NCBI RefSeq assembly: GCF_000577615.1
Contig: NZ_CBXX010000021.1
Span: forward strand, 1 to 64,000
Direction of reading: 5' to 3'
DNA from: Herbaspirillum sp. RV1423
GTDB lineage: Bacteria > Pseudomonadota > Gammaproteobacteria > Burkholderiales > Burkholderiaceae_D
Length of the DNA stretch: 64,000 nucleotides
Part shown: in pieces, positions 56,573 to 64,000 of the stretch
Numbering within the stretch: the stretch's first letter is position 1
How the letters are laid out: each line of letters opens with the position of its first letter
Program-made: the position numbers and the translations under genes
Notes under the pieces: model-generated
The model's database searches: none
The model's input: the letters and a program-made list of their open reading frames with translations, nothing else
Told to the model about the DNA's origin: nothing

Positions 56573-57577
56573 TCAAGGCATCACATGCATGTCCTTGACG
56601 AACTGCGTGGTGTACGCCTTATGCCAGTCGACGTCGGCCTTGAGCAGACCGGTAGCGACCATGGTGTCGTAGGTCTTCTTCCAGCGTTCGTCGGTCATGA
56701 TGCCGATGCCTTGCTTGGCGGCGTCGCCGCCGGTGACCACTTTGAGCTCTTTGAGTTTTTGCAGGGCATAGGCCAGTTGCTCATCGGTCATGCTCTTGTT
56801 GTCCTGCTTGATGAGCGCATTGGCGGGAGCGGGATCTTCAAGATAGCTCTTCCAGCCTTCGGCGGATGCCTTGACGAAGCGCTTGACCAGGTCGGGCTTG
56901 GTCGCCACCATCTTCTGCAAGGTGATGATGGTGGTGCCGTAAGGCGGATAGCCGTCCTGCGCGAAGAGGAAGAAGTTGGCCTTGGTGCCGGCTTTCTCAG
57001 CCTGGAACAATTCCGACGACGGATAAGCCTGCTGCACGGTGTTGGGGTCGGCAAAGAACGGTTGCAGGTTGAAGGTGTATGCCTTCGATTGCGCATCGGT
57101 GTAGCCGTACTTGGCCTTCAGCCACGGCCACCAGCTCGACTGGCCGGAACCGGCGACCAGGATGGTCTTGTCCTTCAACGCCGCCAGGCCGGGCACGTCG
57201 GCGTGCGTCATCATGCCTTGCAAATCGGACTGGAAGGAGGTGCCGACGGTCACCAGCGGCAAGCCCTGCTCGATGCCCTTGAGCACCGTGAAGTCGTAGC
57301 CCATGCTGAAATCGGCCTGGCCGGCGGCGAGTATCTGCATGTTGTTGACTTGCGGACCGCCCATCTTGATGGTGACGTCCAATCCGTACTTCTTGTAGAT
57401 GTCCTTGGCGACCGCCTGGTAGAAACCGCCGTGTTCGGCCTGCGCATACCAGTTGCTCAACAGCGTGACCTTTTCCTGCGCTTGCGCGGTCGCGGCAGCC
57501 TGCAATGCGATGGCGCCGATCAATGCTGCGGCGATGCGGATGAGGGATGTTCGCTTGCTCGACGTTTGCTTACTCAT
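56573..57577 (-). CDS. ABC transporter substrate-binding protein (NMT1/THI5-like)
   Basis: A 334-residue periplasmic binding protein with a signal peptide of about 33 residues (hydrophobic IRIAAALIGAIALQAAATAQA). The mature start KVTLLSNWYAQAEHGGFYQAVAKDIYKKYGLDV is typical of NMT1/THI5-like proteins that bind pyrimidines, sulfonates or similar small molecules (ThiY is a relative). QLLAAGQADFSMGYD-like and LVAGSGQSSWWPW blocks follow. First gene of the operon and therefore probably the most expressed. The 150-bp gap to the next gene contains the palindromic repeat. ATG 57577. Confidence 0.9.
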   Translation of the reverse strand: MSKQTSSKRTSLIRIAAALIGAIALQAAATAQAQEKVTLLSNWYAQAEHGGFYQAVAKDIYKKYGLDVTIKMGGPQVNNMQILAAGQADFSMGYDFTVLKGIEQGLPLVTVGTSFQSDLQGMMTHADVPGLAALKDKTILVAGSGQSSWWPWLKAKYGYTDAQSKAYTFNLQPFFADPNTVQQAYPSSELFQAEKAGTKANFFLFAQDGYPPYGTTIITLQKMVATKPDLVKRFVKASAEGWKSYLEDPAPANALIKQDNKSMTDEQLAYALQKLKELKVVTGGDAAKQGIGIMTDERWKKTYDTMVATGLLKADVDWHKAYTTQFVKDMHVMP

Positions 57578-57781
57578 GGCCTTCCTTTCAGGTGGGTGTC
57601 GTTGTTTGAAAAAATCAGATAGCGCGCGCCAGCCGGTCGCTGCTGCGCGATGGCGCGGCTTGACAACAGGCGGTGGAAAACGTCGGGGAGAATGGGAAGC
57701 GCCGGAGTTGCAGCAAGTACAAACCGGCTGAAAAAAGAAAGAGAGCGTTGCGGCATTTCTCGTGTCCCATAAGTTACAGGA

Positions 57782-57802
57782 GCTATCGGCGTGTCCGATA
57801 GC
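57782..57802. promoter_or_regulatory. Inverted repeat, possible operator of the catabolic operon
   Basis: Perfect 8-bp arms GCTATCGG and CCGATAGC with a five-base spacer (21 bp in all), about 205 bases upstream of the substrate-binding protein gene. Size and symmetry fit a GntR/IclR/TetR-like site; no T-run, so a terminator is less likely. Confidence 0.4.
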
Positions 57803-57929
57803 GTCACGAGCAATGCCCCACAGTCGATGGTGTCCGGATCGACGGCTAGCCGCTTCTACTCAATCTTCAATCTAGCAATCCGCGTGCCATCCCGCATGCA
57901 CAAGGGATGCGCCGGATTTCATGGCAAGA

Positions 57930-57961
57930 CAAATAAAAAGAGGACGGAAAATTCCGTCCTC
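57930..57961 (-). terminator. Intrinsic terminator of the dienelactone hydrolase gene
   Basis: Perfect 10-bp arms GAGGACGGAA/TTCCGTCCTC (57940-57949 and 57952-57961) followed on the minus strand by TTTTTATTT. It lies about 110 bases after the stop of the gene at 58070. Confidence 0.88.
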
Positions 57962-58069
57962 GGTACAAACAATTGATCCAAATCAGTGCGGCCTTCGATG
58001 CGCCGCGATCCGGTCGCCCCAAAAACTGGCGCTAAAAACTGGCGCCATTCCGCAACACCCGCCCAGAGA

Positions 58070-58954
58070 TCAGATCACGCCATGCGATTTGAACCATTCG
58101 CCGGCGCGGCGCCAGCCGTCCTTGGCGTCCGCCTCGACGTAACTCGGGCGGTAGTCGGCATTGAACGCATGGCCGGAATTCGGATACACGACGAATTCCG
58201 ATTTATTGCCTGCCTTGGCCAGTGCTTCCCTCATCTGTTCCACCGTGGCAACAGGAATGCCGCCGTCCTTGCCGCCGTACAAACCGAGCACCGGCACCTT
58301 CAGCGTCGGCGCAATGTCGATCGGATGCTGCGGCTGCAAGGCGCTTTTCTCGCCGACGATACGGCCATACCAGGCGACGCCCGCCTTGATTTTCGGATTG
58401 TGCGCGCAATACAGCCACACCACGCGGCCGCCCCAGCAAAAACCGTTGATGCCGATCTTGTCGGGATTGCCGCCGTTGCTTCCGGCCCAGGCGACATAGG
58501 CATCGAGGTCGCCGAATATCTGCCCGTCGGGCACCTTGGAGATGATCTCCTTGTTCAGTTCCGCAATGGTCGGATATGCCGCCGGATTACCCTGGCGCAC
58601 GAACAGGTCCGGCGCAATGGCGAGATAGCCCAGCTTGGCGAAACGGCGCGCGATGTCGGCGATGTGTTCATGCACGCCGAAAATTTCGGAAATCACCAGG
58701 ATCACCGGCAGGTTGGTCTTGCCTTCCGGCTGGGCGCGATAAGCCGGGACTTTCTGTCCGTTGACGGTGACGCTGACTTCGCCTGCAGTCAGGCCCACGG
58801 TGTCGGTCTTGATCATGGTCTGCGCGCACACCGGCATCACCGCAGCGGCAAACCCGGTGCCCAGCGCGGTCTTGAGGAAAGTACGGCGATCGCCGGCATC
58901 GAGCAGGCCGGTCGTGCCGGCCAGGCTGTTCACATCGTTCTTCAGATCGTTCAT
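58070..58954 (-). CDS. Tat-exported dienelactone hydrolase family protein
   Basis: A 294-residue alpha/beta hydrolase with an N-terminal twin-arginine signal (DRRTFLKTALGTGFAAAVMPVCAQ, Arg23-Arg24) placed after a 20-residue polar lead. The catalytic triad of the family is present: Cys173 in GFCWGG, Asp230 in GGKDGGIP and His262 in SGHAF. Dienelactone hydrolases open 4-carboxymethylene-butenolides in the cytosol; export suggests a different ester or lactone substrate. Monocistronic, with its own terminator. ATG 58954. Confidence 0.88.
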   Translation of the reverse strand: MNDLKNDVNSLAGTTGLLDAGDRRTFLKTALGTGFAAAVMPVCAQTMIKTDTVGLTAGEVSVTVNGQKVPAYRAQPEGKTNLPVILVISEIFGVHEHIADIARRFAKLGYLAIAPDLFVRQGNPAAYPTIAELNKEIISKVPDGQIFGDLDAYVAWAGSNGGNPDKIGINGFCWGGRVVWLYCAHNPKIKAGVAWYGRIVGEKSALQPQHPIDIAPTLKVPVLGLYGGKDGGIPVATVEQMREALAKAGNKSEFVVYPNSGHAFNADYRPSYVEADAKDGWRRAGEWFKSHGVI

Positions 58955-59066
58955 GAAATTCTCCAGAGTCAGAAGTGCGCTAAAAGAGTCGAATTCGCCA
59001 AGACAAGCACGGCCTGCATTCTACAAGACTTGCCCGTTTTCTCCGCTACCGCACAGGCAGCATCGA

Positions 59067-60719
59067 TTATGCCGCCATCGCTCCCGGCAATTCCGGACGC
59101 ATCGGCGTGATGTCGATGGTCCGCTGCGCCGTCGACGGCGCGGCGAGCTGGCGGCTGTCCAGCTTGAACACGCTGACCAGTTCGGCCAGGTTGGCGGCCT
59201 GGTCCTGCAGCGATTGCGCCGCTGCCGCCGCCTGCTCCACCAGCGCCGCATTTTGCTGGGTCATGTCGTCGATCTGGATGATCGCTTCGTTGACCTGGTC
59301 GATACCGCTGCTCTGCTCGCTGTTGGCGTTGGTGATCTCCGACATGACGTCAGTGACGCGACGGATGCTGGTGACGATGTTGTTCATGGTCACGCCGGCT
59401 TGCTCGACCAGCTTGCTGCCGTTTTCCACTCTGTCGACCGAGTCGCCGATCAGCACCTTGATTTCCTTCGCCGCGCTGGCCGAACGCTGCGCCAGGCTGC
59501 GCACTTCCGAGGCCACCACGGCGAACCCGCGCCCCTGTTCGCCGGCGCGCGCTGCTTCCACCGCCGCGTTCAGCGCCAGGATGTTGGTCTGGAACGCGAT
59601 GCCGTCGATCACGCTGATGATGTCGACCACTTTTTGCGAAGACGCATTGATCGACTCCATGGTCTGCACCACCTGCGAAACGATGGTGCCGCCCTGCACC
59701 GCCACATCCGAAGCGGCCATCGCAAGCTGGTTGGCCTGGTGTGCGTTCTCGGCGTTTTGCTTGACCGTGGAGTTGAGTTCTTCCATCGATGAGGCGGTTT
59801 CTTCCAACGAGCCCGCCTGTTGCTCGGTGCGTGCCGACAAGTCAAGATTGCCGCGCGCAATTTCGGTCGATGCGGTGCTGATGGTTTCAGACCCCACGCG
59901 TACTTGCGTGACGATGGCGGCCAGCTTGTCGCGCATGCCCTTCATCGCCATCAGCAGGCTGTCCCTGTCGCCGGGCCTGGTCTCGATATGCACCGCCAGG
60001 TCGCCGTCGGCAATCTGGCCCGCGATCGCCACGGCATAGTCGGGTTCGCCGCCAAGTTTCTTCAGCAGGTTGCGGGTAATCCAGATCGCGGCGATCAAGG
60101 CAGTCACAATGCCGATCGCACTGGTCACCAGCATCAGCCAGCGCGCCGCCGCATAGGCGCTGGTGCTGGCCCTGGAAGCTTCGGCGTTGAGGCGGTCTTC
60201 AACCGCCACCAGCGCAGCCAGCTCGGTCTGCCATTTCCTCTGCACCGGCAGGTATTCTTCCTTGAGGAATTGCGCCAGTTCATATGCCTCGCGCTTGAGG
60301 CCAAGATCCACCGCTTGGTCGATCAGCTTGTGAGCGGCATCGGCCTGCGTCTTGATTTTCTGGATCGCGGCTTTCTTTTCGGCCGCGGCGCTGGCGTCCG
60401 TGCCGAACATGGTGCGCAACTTTTGTTCCGAACTCAGGTATTTTTGGGTCTGCGCCTTGATGTAATCGGCTTCTTTCTCGATGTCTTCGGCGCCGCCTTG
60501 CAGCATCAGGTTGCGCAGCGAAATGGAACGTTCGGAAACGGTTCCCATCATTTCGTTGACCAGCTTGGTTTCGGGATTATTCACCTCCACCACATCCAGA
60601 AAACGCCGCTGCATCTGATCCATGTTATACAGGCCAAACGCCGTCACGGCGACCAGCAACAGCACCACCCACGCAAAGCCCAGTCCCAGCCGCGTTCCCA
60701 CCTTCAATCCTGCAACCAT
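59067..60719 (-). CDS. Methyl-accepting chemotaxis protein
   Basis: A 550-residue chemoreceptor. TM1 (about 9-30), a four-helix-bundle type periplasmic sensor (about 35-190), TM2 (about 192-212), HAMP and a signalling domain whose hairpin tip reads [36 protein letters not shown], as in Tsr/Tar. The C-terminus (PELPGAMAA) lacks a NWETF-type CheR/CheB tether. Start at ATG 60719 with a strong GAGGAGG; the open frame extends 87 codons further but with no support. Ligand unknown. Confidence 0.92.
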   Translation of the reverse strand: MVAGLKVGTRLGLGFAWVVLLLVAVTAFGLYNMDQMQRRFLDVVEVNNPETKLVNEMMGTVSERSISLRNLMLQGGAEDIEKEADYIKAQTQKYLSSEQKLRTMFGTDASAAAEKKAAIQKIKTQADAAHKLIDQAVDLGLKREAYELAQFLKEEYLPVQRKWQTELAALVAVEDRLNAEASRASTSAYAAARWLMLVTSAIGIVTALIAAIWITRNLLKKLGGEPDYAVAIAGQIADGDLAVHIETRPGDRDSLLMAMKGMRDKLAAIVTQVRVGSETISTASTEIARGNLDLSARTEQQAGSLEETASSMEELNSTVKQNAENAHQANQLAMAASDVAVQGGTIVSQVVQTMESINASSQKVVDIISVIDGIAFQTNILALNAAVEAARAGEQGRGFAVVASEVRSLAQRSASAAKEIKVLIGDSVDRVENGSKLVEQAGVTMNNIVTSIRRVTDVMSEITNANSEQSSGIDQVNEAIIQIDDMTQQNAALVEQAAAAAQSLQDQAANLAELVSVFKLDSRQLAAPSTAQRTIDITPMRPELPGAMAA

Positions 60720-61129
60720 TGACGCCTCCTCGTTCTGCTTGTCTGAGAAGCGGTCGCTCGCGAAAGCCCGCCGAATACGTCGTCCTGCCTGCGCTTGTGT
60801 TTCCGTCGACGTAACAGCCAACCTCACCGTGCAACAGCTTCGTGTCTCTTGATGCTCTTGAATCTTTGTTATCTCATGCGGCATCGGGCGATGCCGTTGT
60901 TGCAACTTTTGTTTTATTTGTTTCTGGTTGTATTTACTGCAAGTACTGTCCCAGACATCGGGAAATACATTTTGCATCAATCCGCGTTGTCGCGCATCAA
61001 TATAAATTGAGTGCGAATTTGCGCCGACAAGCCGGTGAACATGGCAAGTGCGCCTGGGTGCAATCGAGAACCACCGTCATACCAAAGAGTACGTCGAGCA
61101 CAGGCGCACGTGGCAACGCCGACTGCCGG
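60720..61129. other. Intergenic region between polA and the chemoreceptor gene, 410 bp
   Basis: It contains the chemoreceptor promoter region and the end of polA. A hairpin CGGCATC/GATGCCG (60879-60885 and 60890-60896) is present but without a T-run on the minus strand. No sigma-28-like promoter was found by eye. The lower half is AT-rich (60900-61010). Confidence 0.4.
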
Positions 61130-63886
61130 TCAATGGGCCTGGTCCCAGTTCTTTCCGACGCCTACTTCTGCAATCAGCGGTACCTTCAATGCCGCAACAT
61201 TTTTCATCAGTTCGGGCAGCTTTTCACGTACGACCTCGATTTCCGCGTCCGGCACTTCCATCACGAGTTCGTCATGCACCTGCATGATCAGCTTGGATTG
61301 CAGAGCGTCGCGCTCGATCCAGCCTTGCACGGCGATCATGGCCAGCTTGATCAGGTCGGCGGCAGTCCCCTGCATGGGGGCATTGATCGCCGCGCGCTCT
61401 GCGCCCTGGCGACGCGGGCCGTTGGGCGAATTGATTTCGGGCAGCCACAGGCGGCGGCCGAACACGGTTTCGACATAGCCTTGCGCCTTGGCTTCGAGGC
61501 GCGTGTTGTCCATGTATTGCTTGACGCTGGAGAAACGCTGGAAATATTTGTCGATATACATCTGCGCGGCGGAACGTTCGATGCCGAGGTTGCCGGCCAG
61601 TCCGAAGGCGCTCATGCCGTAGATCAGGCCGAAGTTGATCACCTTGGCGTAGCGCCGCTGCTCGCTGGTGACGTCGCCCAGGCCGACGCCGAAGATTTCG
61701 GAGGCGGTGGCGCGGTGGATGTCCTCGCCGTCGGCAAAGGCCTTGAGCATGTTGGCATCTTCGGAGATGTGCGCCATGATGCGCAGCTCGATCTGCGAAT
61801 AGTCCGCGGAGACGATGACGCTGCCCGGGGGCGCGATGAAGGCTTCGCGGATGCGACGGCCTTCGGCGGTGCGAATCGGAATGTTCTGCAGGTTGGGATC
61901 GTTGGACGCCAGGCGGCCGGTGACCGCCACCGCCTGCGCGTAATTGGTGTGCACCCGGCCGGTGGTGGGATCGACCATTTTCGGCAGCTTGTCGGTGTAA
62001 GTCGATTTCAGTTTCGCCAGGCCGCGATAGTCGAGCAGGATCTTCGGCAAGGGATAATCGTCGGCCAGCTTTTGCAGGACTTCTTCATCGGTCGACGGCG
62101 TGCCGGACGGCGTCTTCTTGACCACGGGCAGTTGCAACTTGTCGAACAATATTTCGCCGAGCTGTTTGGGCGAATTCAGGTTGAACGGCTGGCCGGCCAG
62201 ATCGTATGCCTGCTGTTCGATTTCCAGCATGCGCTTGCCGAGTTCATTGGATTGCACGGCGAGGATGTCGGCGTCGATCAGCACGCCGTTGCGTTCGATT
62301 TTTTGCAGGACGATGGACGTCGGCACCTCGATCTTTTCATAGATGAAGCGCAGCTTGGCGTCGCTCTCGACCTGCGGCCACATGGCGTGATGCAGCGCCA
62401 GCGTGACGTCGGCGTCCTCGGCGGCGTATTCGGTGGCGCGGCCGATCTCGACCTGCTCGAAACCGATCTGCGATGCGCCTTTGCCGCACACATCGGTGTA
62501 GCTGATCGTGGTGCGGTTGAGGTGGCGCAGCGCCAGGCTGTCCATGTCGTGCGTGCGGTGCGATTCGAAGACATAGGATTCCAGCAGCGTGTCATGCACG
62601 ATGCCGCGCAACTGTACACCCTGGTTGGCGAAAATGTGGCTGTCGTATTTGAGGTTCTGTCCCAGTTTGGGCTTGCTATCGTCTTCGAGCCACGGCCTGA
62701 GTTTTTCCAGCACCAGTTCGCGCGGCAATTGCGCCGGCATATCCTGATAGTTGTGTGCGACAGGAATATAGGCGGCGCGGCCGGGTTCGCAGCACAGCGA
62801 GATGCCGACCAGTTGCGCCTGCATGGGAATCAGCGAGGTGGTCTCGGTGTCGACGGCGGTCAGTTGCGCAGCATTGATCGTCGCGATCCAGGCGTCGAGC
62901 TGCGCCTCGGTGAGGACGGTCTCGTATTCCTTGGCGATGGCGGCGCTGGCGTCGAACAGGCCGACTTGCGAAGGCGCCGCCGTAGCGCCGGCAGCCGCAT
63001 CTGCCGGCGTGGCGTTTGCATCGACCGCATTGTCGAGCTCACGCAGCCAGGACCGGAAGTTATAGCGTGTGAAGATTTCCCGCAGCGCGGCATTGTCCTT
63101 TGGCTGGACAATCAACGAGTCTAGGGTGCAACCCATATGCGCCGACAGGTCGCAATCGGTCTTCACCGTCACCAGCACACGCGCCTGCGGCAGCCAGGGC
63201 AACGCCTTGCGCAGGTTCTCGCCGACCACGCCGGTGATCTTGTCGGCGTTGGCCATGACGCCGTCGAGCGAATCGTATTGCGTAAGCCATTTGACAGCGG
63301 TTTTCGGACCGCACTTTTCGACGCCGGGAACATTGTCGACGGTGTCGCCGACCAGGCTCAGATAATCGACGATGCGCTCCGGCGGCACGCCGAACTTGGC
63401 GATGACGGCGGCGCGGTCGAGGGTTTCGTTGCTCATGGTATTGACCAGCGTGACGTGATCGTTGACCAGTTGCGCCATGTCCTTGTCGCCGGTGGAGACG
63501 ATGGTCCTGAGTCCTTCTTCGGCGGCGCGCACGCCCAGCGTGCCGATGACGTCGTCGGCCTCGATGCCCTCGACCATCAGGATGGGCCATCCCAATGCGC
63601 GCACGGCGGCGTGGATGGGTTCAATTTGCAACGCCAGATCTTCCGGCATCGATTTGCGTGTAGCCTTGTACTCGGCGTACAAGTCGTCGCGGAACGTTTT
63701 CCCTTTGGCGTCAAATATACAAGCGATGTAACTTGCGGGATAATCGTTGCGCAGTCGGCGCAACATATTGATGATGCCGTACAACGCACCGGTCGGCGCG
63801 CCTTCCGCGTTACGCATGTCGGGCAAGGCATGGAACGCACGATAGAGGTAACTGGAACCATCAACTAACAACAAGGTTTTTTGCAT
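61130..63886 (-). CDS. polA: DNA polymerase I
   Basis: A 918-residue enzyme for gap filling and RNA primer removal. N-terminal 5'-3' exonuclease (LLLVDGSSYLYRAFHALPD, IFDAKGKTFRDD, EGIEADDVIGTL), a 3'-5' exonuclease domain with intact AVDTETTSL (about 343-351), and the polymerase domain with VSADYSQIELR, RRYAKVINFGLIYGM (O helix) and MQVHDELVMEV. All three activities therefore look intact. ATG 63886 directly abuts the ATG of the divergent gene (CATATG). Confidence 0.96.
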   Translation of the reverse strand: MQKTLLLVDGSSYLYRAFHALPDMRNAEGAPTGALYGIINMLRRLRNDYPASYIACIFDAKGKTFRDDLYAEYKATRKSMPEDLALQIEPIHAAVRALGWPILMVEGIEADDVIGTLGVRAAEEGLRTIVSTGDKDMAQLVNDHVTLVNTMSNETLDRAAVIAKFGVPPERIVDYLSLVGDTVDNVPGVEKCGPKTAVKWLTQYDSLDGVMANADKITGVVGENLRKALPWLPQARVLVTVKTDCDLSAHMGCTLDSLIVQPKDNAALREIFTRYNFRSWLRELDNAVDANATPADAAAGATAAPSQVGLFDASAAIAKEYETVLTEAQLDAWIATINAAQLTAVDTETTSLIPMQAQLVGISLCCEPGRAAYIPVAHNYQDMPAQLPRELVLEKLRPWLEDDSKPKLGQNLKYDSHIFANQGVQLRGIVHDTLLESYVFESHRTHDMDSLALRHLNRTTISYTDVCGKGASQIGFEQVEIGRATEYAAEDADVTLALHHAMWPQVESDAKLRFIYEKIEVPTSIVLQKIERNGVLIDADILAVQSNELGKRMLEIEQQAYDLAGQPFNLNSPKQLGEILFDKLQLPVVKKTPSGTPSTDEEVLQKLADDYPLPKILLDYRGLAKLKSTYTDKLPKMVDPTTGRVHTNYAQAVAVTGRLASNDPNLQNIPIRTAEGRRIREAFIAPPGSVIVSADYSQIELRIMAHISEDANMLKAFADGEDIHRATASEIFGVGLGDVTSEQRRYAKVINFGLIYGMSAFGLAGNLGIERSAAQMYIDKYFQRFSSVKQYMDNTRLEAKAQGYVETVFGRRLWLPEINSPNGPRRQGAERAAINAPMQGTAADLIKLAMIAVQGWIERDALQSKLIMQVHDELVMEVPDAEIEVVREKLPELMKNVAALKVPLIAEVGVGKNWDQAH

Positions 63887-64000
63887 ATGGAACTTAGAGG
63901 AAAAAATGTACCGCGACTGCGGGAAGTGGATGACATCGAGCGCGCCACCGCCAAGAAAGCGCGCGAGTCATGGCATGTACTCACGATTATGGCAGAATTT
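63887..64000 (+). CDS. Probable LOG family (TIGR00730) protein, N-terminus only
   Basis: The frame opens at ATG 63887 and runs past the window end, reading MELRGKNVPRLREVDDIER and later KARESWHVLTIMAEF. The latter resembles the N-terminal helix of Rossmann-fold LOG-like proteins (cytokinin riboside 5'-monophosphate phosphoribohydrolase family), but only 38 residues are visible. Its start touches the polA start, so each promoter would lie inside the other gene unless the true start is further in. Function is tentative. Confidence 0.5.
   Translation, partial: MELRGKNVPRLREVDDIERATAKKARESWHVLTIMAEF

Larger units (their letters stand above)
57578..58069. other. Intergenic region upstream of the catabolic operon, 492 bp
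   Basis: Contains the terminator of the dienelactone-hydrolase-type gene (57930-57961) and two inverted repeats that may be operators: GCTATCGG/CCGATAGC (57782-57802) and CATCCC/GGGATG (57888-57909). No regulator gene is adjacent. I could not fix a promoter on the minus strand. Confidence 0.5.

Noticed and set aside
1..64000. CRISPR arrays, prophage, rRNA or tRNA genes
   Set aside because: No regularly spaced repeats, phage modules, or tRNA/rRNA-like sequences were seen in the intergenic regions; a tRNA scan was not possible.

Overview
The window is dense, mostly GC-rich proteobacterial chromosome. Gene content and order point to a beta-proteobacterium of the Burkholderiales, most likely Oxalobacteraceae (Herbaspirillum, Collimonas or Herminiimonas-like). 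The pointers are the pcm-rhodanese-tolC order, waaA beside a Kdo 3-hydroxylase gene, the pyrC'-pyrB-pyrR-ruvX-yqgE block and AcrAB-OprM type efflux. The family assignment is inference from gene order, not from a database search.

Layout. 1-3161: a small lipoprotein gene preceded by a broken partial copy of itself, a PhzF-family enzyme and two small proteins of unknown function. 3557-10477: a membrane fusion protein and RND pump without their own outer-membrane channel, then pcm, a rhodanese and tolC. 10498-17365: a TetR repressor divergent from an AcrAB-OprM type tripartite pump. An AcrR-box-like palindrome lies immediately before a perfect TATAAT, and a perfect 17-bp inverted repeat closes the operon.

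17495-45255 is the envelope polysaccharide region, almost entirely on the minus strand. Read in the direction of transcription (from 45255 downward) it makes a deoxy-aminosugar nucleotide by three steps (4,6-dehydratase/5-epimerase, 4-reductase, 2-epimerase). It then encodes glycosyltransferases, three methyltransferase-like proteins, a small coiled-coil protein, the Wzm/Wzt ABC exporter, an asparagine-synthase-type amidotransferase and a UDP-glucuronate-epimerase-like enzyme. A small phosphoglycosyltransferase, a WbpM-type dehydratase and phosphomannomutase follow, and finally lipid A-core genes (waaC, kdoO, waaA). A WbpV-like reductase lies convergent at the far end. The middle part (about 23-45.7 kb) is visibly more AT-rich than its flanks, as expected of an exchanged O-antigen locus, and the AT-rich character runs into the first codons of apaH.

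45602-51165 is housekeeping: apaH, a PlsC acyltransferase, a dihydroorotase-like protein that has lost its metal-binding histidines (PyrC'/PyrX type), pyrB, pyrR, ruvX and yqgE. 51219-57577 is a six-gene minus-strand operon: an NMT1-type ABC importer with a Rieske oxygenase, a 2-oxoglutarate/Fe(II) oxygenase and an 8-oxoguanine-deaminase-like amidohydrolase. It looks like an uptake and catabolic route for an N-heterocycle whose identity cannot be read from sequence. 58070-64000: an exported dienelactone-hydrolase-family enzyme, a chemoreceptor, polA and the beginning of a probable LOG-family gene.

Most striking points: the purine-like catabolic operon, the possibly split chain-terminator/ruler set beside Wzm/Wzt, a nine-G tract inside a glycosyltransferase gene, the dead dihydroorotase, the AcrR-like operator, and two related palindromic repeats 54 kb apart.
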